From Akkermansiaceae bacterium (lineage in GTDB: Bacteria > Verrucomicrobiota > Verrucomicrobiia > Verrucomicrobiales > Akkermansiaceae): a DNA stretch of 8,637 bases. Position numbers and translations under genes: made by a program. The stretch's first letter is position 1. The number at the start of each line of letters is the position of its first letter. Positions 5,824 through 8,637 of this stretch are shown piece by piece. A model generated the notes under the pieces. It was not told the origin of the DNA. It did not search any database and saw nothing but the letters and a program-made list of their open reading frames with translations. The stretch lies in assembly GCA_014379305.1 (NCBI GenBank), contig JACMMB010000344.1, positions 1 through 8,637 of the forward strand. The letters are read 5' to 3'.

Positions 5824-6552
5824 GTGAGGAAAGACCGGCTGGATGCGTTACTGATGTTGAGGGGAATGTGCGACTCGCGTGAGCAGGGTAAACGGCTGAT
5901 TCTGGCCGGGGAGGTCTCGGTGGACGGACGGATGGTGGACAAGCCCGCGGAACGTTTCGGGGAGGAAGCGGAGATTGAAATCAAGGAAAAGCCGAAGTTT
6001 GTCGGGCGTGGCGGATTGAAGCTGGAGGGGGCGCTGGAGGAATTCGGGATCGATGTGACGGGATGGACCTGCCTCGATGTCGGGGCTTCCACCGGTGGAT
6101 TCACGGACTGCCTGCTTAAGCGCGGGGCGGCGAAAGTGCATGCGATCGACGTTGGGACGAACCAGCTGGTCTGGAAGCTGCGGATCGATCCAAGGGTGGT
6201 TTCGAAAGAAAAATTCAATGCCCGGCATTTGGAGGAAAAGGACTTGGGGGAGAAGGTCATGCTGGCGGTCATGGATCTTTCGTTCATTTCATTGACGAAG
6301 GTTTTGCCGGCGGTGTTCGGGGTGTTGGAGGAGGGCGGGGCGGTGGTGTGTCTGATCAAGCCGCAGTTCGAGCTGGAGCGGGGAGAGGTGGGAAAGGGCG
6401 GGATTGTCCGGGAAGAAGAACTGAGACAGCGGGCGGTGGAAAAGATCCGGGATTTTGTGACGAATGAATCCGGGCGCGAATGGAAAGGGGTGGTTCCGGC
6501 GAGTATTTCCGGGATGGACGGGAATCAGGAATTTCTGGCCTGGATCGGATAA
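5824..6552 (+). CDS. tlyA: TlyA-family rRNA 2'-O-methyltransferase
   Basis: TlyA methylates the 2'-OH of cytidines in ribosomal RNA (16S and/or 23S, depending on the type) using S-adenosylmethionine. Residues 1-57 form an S4 RNA-binding domain beginning RLDALLMLRG; the FVGRGGLKLEGAL linker follows, then an FtsJ-like Rossmann domain with SAM motif LDVGASTGGFTD (84-95). The K-D-K-E catalytic tetrad is complete: K66, D151 (MDLSFIS), K179 (IKPQFE) and E236 (NQEF), in good register with the M. tuberculosis enzyme. At 242 residues it is slightly shorter than that protein. Translation begins at GTG; an in-frame TAG lies 12 nt upstream, and the start aligns with the family N-terminus. Some relatives were named haemolysins, but methylation is the supported role. 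Confidence 0.95.
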   Translation: MRKDRLDALLMLRGMCDSREQGKRLILAGEVSVDGRMVDKPAERFGEEAEIEIKEKPKFVGRGGLKLEGALEEFGIDVTGWTCLDVGASTGGFTDCLLKRGAAKVHAIDVGTNQLVWKLRIDPRVVSKEKFNARHLEEKDLGEKVMLAVMDLSFISLTKVLPAVFGVLEEGGAVVCLIKPQFELERGEVGKGGIVREEELRQRAVEKIRDFVTNESGREWKGVVPASISGMDGNQEFLAWIG

Positions 6553-6606
6553 TTTTTTTCTGAAATAACGAATAAAATCTGCTGGCGCGTATCTAGTTTT
6601 GGAATA

Positions 6607-6623
6607 CGATTCATCGGGAATCG
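6607..6623 (+). promoter_or_regulatory. short perfect inverted repeat upstream of the Cys-rich gene
   Basis: CGATTC (6607-6612) and GAATCG (6618-6623) flank a 5-nt loop, ATCGG. The 6-bp hairpin lies 36 nt before the ATG at 6659. It could be an RNA hairpin in the leader, if transcription starts upstream near a TAAAAT box at 6573-6578, or an operator overlapping a second possible -10 box, TACGAT, at 6605-6610. Neither promoter is convincing. Confidence 0.3.
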
Positions 6624-6658
6624 CAATAACTGACGAAAACCACAACCACGAAAAAAAT

Positions 6659-7129
6659 ATGAAACTACTGATTACCGCGTTCTGCGCAGCCATGATTAGC
6701 TCACCACTCGCTTTCGCCGACAAATGCGAAAAAGGCAAGTGCGACAAGGAGAAGGATGAATCCACATTGACCGGCGGGGACAAATGCGAAAAAGGCAAAT
6801 GTGACAAGGAGAAAGATGAATCCACATTGACCGGTGCCGACAAGTGCGACAAGTGCACCGAAGATGCCAAGTGCGAAGAGTGCAAGGCGGCTGAAAAAGC
6901 CAAGAAGGCGGAAATCGCCAAGGCCGAGTGCGACAAATGCACCAAGGAAGCCAAGTGCGAAAAGTGCAAGGAAGCTGAGGAAGCAGGGAATGTGGCTCAT
7001 TGCGGCAAATGCGGCAAAGGCAAGAAGCACGAAGAGGAAGAAAAAGAGGACGAAGAGGGTACCCTTCTTTCCGAGAAGTGTGAAAAAGGCAAATGCGATA
7101 AGGAAAAAGACGAGTCCACCCTCGCCTGA
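6659..7129 (+). CDS. secreted Cys/Lys/Glu-rich repeat protein, possibly metal-binding
   Basis: I do not recognise a named family. Residues 1-20 (MKLLITAFCAAMISSPLAFA) are a clear signal peptide with likely cleavage at AFA|D. The mature chain of 136 residues is almost entirely Lys, Glu, Asp and Cys, with 16 cysteines, all paired: three CEKGKC (C-x4-C) and five C-x2-C (CDKC, CEEC, CDKC, CEKC, CGKC). The order is A-A-B-B-C-A. Unit A, DKCEKGKCDKEKDESTLTG, occurs at 21-39 and 41-59 and again in shortened form at 139-156; unit B is CDKCT...AKCExCK at about 63-76 and 91-104. Paired cysteines on a charged, non-hydrophobic scaffold suggest metal binding (metallothionein-like) or disulfide/redox work in the periplasm. 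ATG 6659 is chosen over a TTG at 6599 because it places the signal peptide at the N-terminus. A terminator follows directly. Confidence 0.85.
   Translation: MKLLITAFCAAMISSPLAFADKCEKGKCDKEKDESTLTGGDKCEKGKCDKEKDESTLTGADKCDKCTEDAKCEECKAAEKAKKAEIAKAECDKCTKEAKCEKCKEAEEAGNVAHCGKCGKGKKHEEEEKEDEEGTLLSEKCEKGKCDKEKDESTLA
6719..6838 (+). repeat. 60-bp direct tandem repeat within the Cys-rich gene
   Basis: Two adjacent 60-bp units, 6719-6778 and 6779-6838, agree at 54 of 60 positions. Three of the six differences fall in the last few bases. They encode the two A units of the protein. A diverged third copy lies at 7073-7126, at the 3' end of the gene. Confidence 0.9.
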
Positions 7130-7156
7130 TATTTTTTGCGTCAGCTCTATTTATGG

Positions 7157-7190
7157 AAAGCCGCCGGTAATTCCGGTGGCTTTTTTATTT
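7157..7190 (+). terminator. intrinsic terminator after the Cys-rich gene
   Basis: GCCGCCGG (7160-7167) pairs with CCGGTGGC (7173-7180) through one G-T wobble, closing a 5-nt TAATT loop. TTTTTTATTT follows, and three As upstream extend the stem against the first Ts. It lies 27 nt after the stop codon and is the clearest terminator in the window. Confidence 0.93.
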
Positions 7191-7258
7191 CAGCGGGGGG
7201 GAGTTTTGGAGGGAGGTGGGATGGCGATCTCATGGGACCAGACCGGGAAAATCGCATC

Positions 7259-7288
7259 TTGATTTCGAGGGCAGAGGGAAGCTAACTT
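7259..7288 (+). promoter_or_regulatory. possible promoter of the 7295 gene, leaderless geometry
   Basis: TTGATT (7259-7264), an 18-nt spacer and TAACTT (7283-7288) lie 6 nt before the ATG at 7295, the same spacing as the proposed tlyA promoter. The -10 match is weak, at 3 of 6. A new promoter is expected somewhere in 7191-7294, since a strong terminator lies just upstream. Confidence 0.3.
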
Positions 7289-7294
7289 GCCGGT

Positions 7295-7825
7295 ATGAGA
7301 TTTCTAGGAATGCTGCTGGTGCTAGGTTTGAGTGTGGTGGCCGCCAAATCCGAGGAGAATGGGTTCAATGCGGTGGAGGGGCCGAATGTGCGGGTGATGA
7401 GGCATGATGACGGATCGCGGACGGTGTTCACGCGCAGCCCGGATAACAGAACGCTGACGAAAAGAACTTTCACCGGCAACGGGGCTTTGTTTTTGGTAAC
7501 GATTTACCGGATGGATGTGCACGGGAATCCCACTGGCTGTAAAATCTACGATGGCCAGAAGACTGAAATGTTTAAAACGAGTTATGGTTATCGGAAAGCG
7601 GATGGCCTGCTGGTGGAAGAGCAGATGTTCGATTCGCGAGTCAAGCGCACCGATCCGAATACGGGGAAGGAGATGCCGGTCAGGCGTTTCCTCTATACCT
7701 ATGACGCGCTTGGAAACCGGAGCGCGCCGATGTCGATCACGCTGATTCCGGGCAAGACGGCGGAGGAGGTGTATGGAGTGCCAACCGCACTGGGAGCCGA
7801 TCCGTTCCTCAAAGGCGAGCAGTGA
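7295..7825 (+). CDS. secreted YD-motif (RHS-like) hypothetical protein
   Basis: This 176-residue protein has a signal peptide at about 1-18 (MRFLGMLLVLGLSVVAAKS, likely cut near VVA or AAK), so it should be exported. The mature part contains three tyrosine-centred stretches resembling single YD/RHS units: YRMDVHGNPTGCKIYD (71-86), YGYRKADGLLVEEQMFD (97-113) and YTYDALGNRSAP (134-145). In RHS proteins such units form a beta-barrel shell, but with only about three of them this is more likely a small beta-sheet domain than a toxin capsule. The mature part has a single cysteine, C82. No catalytic motif is visible. It ends 21 nt before the next gene on the same strand and probably shares its transcript. 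Function unknown. Confidence 0.85.
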   Translation: MRFLGMLLVLGLSVVAAKSEENGFNAVEGPNVRVMRHDDGSRTVFTRSPDNRTLTKRTFTGNGALFLVTIYRMDVHGNPTGCKIYDGQKTEMFKTSYGYRKADGLLVEEQMFDSRVKRTDPNTGKEMPVRRFLYTYDALGNRSAPMSITLIPGKTAEEVYGVPTALGADPFLKGEQ

Positions 7826-7846
7826 TTTTTTTCGCGAATCGGAGTA

Positions 7847-8637
7847 ATGATTTCAGGAAAACAGTTGCTGCCACTGCTTGTGGGTGGGGCGCTGGGTGTG
7901 GCGGGGTGGATGCACGGTTTGGGTCGGGGCGGGGCACCCGGCGGAGACACCGTTGAGGGCCTGGAGAATCTGCTTCGGATCGCGCGGGATGAGAATGCGA
8001 TGCTGGAGAAGGAAAACGGGTCGCTGCGATCGCTGGCGCAAGGCGGTGGCGAAGTGGCGGTGCCTCAGGAAATGCTGAATCGTATCGAGCGGGATTATGG
8101 GATGAAATTCATTTCAAGTCCGGTAATTCATCAGGTAGCGACCGAGGAATTGGGACATCGGATCGAGGCGGCGATCGAGAGCCGGGTGGGTCCGCAGGGG
8201 ATGGATGATCGGCAGGAGGCTTATCGATGGCTCGGGTGGCTGGGAAAGGAGGATAGATTGCTGGAAATGTGGGTGGCGGTAAAATCGGTCGGCGCGCGGG
8301 GTTGGTTTGATGAGGTGACGGGGGAGGCGTGGGTGACGGATAAGTTTGATTCGGAAAATGTGCCGGACCAGGCGGCGATGTTGCGGCTGCTGGTGAGGGT
8401 GTTGCTGCATCAGCATTTTCCGCCGCCGACGGCTTATCCGGGGGATGACGCGGCGTGGGCGCGGGAGGCGCTTCATGCGGGAGTCGCTTCCGGAGCGGAG
8501 ACGCGGTTTTATGCGGCAAACGCCCGGGCAAGCGGATTTGTGCCGATGAATGATCAGGGCGCGGCGGCGAGATTGCTCTTGGCGCTGCCGGAGTTTTTGC
8601 AGGGTGTAACCATGTTTTCGGCGGTGGAAGGCAAGGG
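7847..8637 (+). CDS. exported or membrane-anchored protein, possible inactive metallopeptidase relative (partial, 3' end missing)
   Basis: The frame stays open from ATG 7847 to the window edge, giving 263 residues and no stop. Residues 6-23 form a hydrophobic export signal or membrane anchor. Residues about 36-64 look like a coiled coil, with L39, A46, L53 and L60 at heptad spacing. The C-terminal part recalls, from memory, a family of bacterial secreted proteins with the motif HELxHALQDQHF, a downstream EGxA and an L-P-x-x-L...F-P-Y...G segment. Here the equivalents are RLLVRVLLHQHF (180-191), ASGAET (214-219) and LPEFLQGVTMFSAVEGKG (247 to the edge). Both zinc histidines and the catalytic glutamate are replaced (R180, L181, R184), so it would be inactive as a peptidase. 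GGAG lies only 2 nt before the ATG, too close for a good ribosome site. It follows the YD-motif gene by 21 nt. Confidence 0.8.
   Translation, partial: MISGKQLLPLLVGGALGVAGWMHGLGRGGAPGGDTVEGLENLLRIARDENAMLEKENGSLRSLAQGGGEVAVPQEMLNRIERDYGMKFISSPVIHQVATEELGHRIEAAIESRVGPQGMDDRQEAYRWLGWLGKEDRLLEMWVAVKSVGARGWFDEVTGEAWVTDKFDSENVPDQAAMLRLLVRVLLHQHFPPPTAYPGDDAAWAREALHAGVASGAETRFYAANARASGFVPMNDQGAAARLLLALPEFLQGVTMFSAVEGK

Noticed and set aside
6582..6610. CTGGCG-N17-TACGAT as promoter of the Cys-rich gene, and a sigma54-like reading of TGGCGCG
   Set aside because: The -35 box matches only 3 of 6 bases, and the sigma54 reading lacks the required downstream GC element. Neither is strong enough to list as a promoter.
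6599..6658. Longer N-terminus of the Cys-rich protein from a TTG start
   Set aside because: It would put 20 hydrophilic residues in front of a textbook signal peptide. ATG at 6659 is the better start.

Overview
The window is bacterial chromosome, dense and GC-rich. Gene content and protein style (a nuo cluster without the usual neighbours, a secreted YD-type protein, a secreted Lys/Glu/Cys-rich protein, almost no Shine-Dalgarno sites) suggest a member of Verrucomicrobiota or a related PVC bacterium. That placement is an inference from pattern recognition, not from a search.

Layout. Positions 5660 down to 194 (minus strand) hold a compact cluster for respiratory complex I (NADH:quinone oxidoreductase): nuoG, nuoH, nuoI, then two non-Nuo genes, then nuoJ and nuoK. 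The two intruders are a nucleotidyltransferase-fold protein (1443-1997) and a 108-residue unknown (1120-1446). They overlap by ATGA, sit 6 nt after nuoI and 17 nt before nuoJ, and so are probably co-transcribed with the respiratory genes. The 3' end of the small gene is built from an 18-bp and a 7-bp tandem repeat. After nuoK comes a hairpin that may end transcription, then the first 15 codons of another minus-strand gene with a signal-peptide-like start. nuoA-F and nuoL-N are not next to this block.

Positions 5661-5823 form a divergent promoter region. It holds a perfect palindrome, TTGTGAAATTTTTCACAA (5742-5759), identical in its half-sites to the CRP/FNR-type consensus TGTGA-N6-TCACA, next to a plausible nuoG promoter.

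The plus strand then carries tlyA (S4 domain plus FtsJ-like 2'-O-methyltransferase, intact K-D-K-E tetrad), a secreted repetitive protein with 16 cysteines (6659-7129) closed by a strong intrinsic terminator, and a two-gene unit: a secreted YD-motif protein (7295-7825) and a membrane-anchored or exported protein running off the window (7847 onward). The last looks like a metallopeptidase relative whose HExxH zinc motif has been lost.

The candidates most worth following are the nucleotidyltransferase pair inside the complex I operon, the Cys-repeat secreted protein, the CRP-like palindrome, the apparent pseudo-peptidase, and a repeated promoter-to-start geometry that would give leaderless mRNAs.
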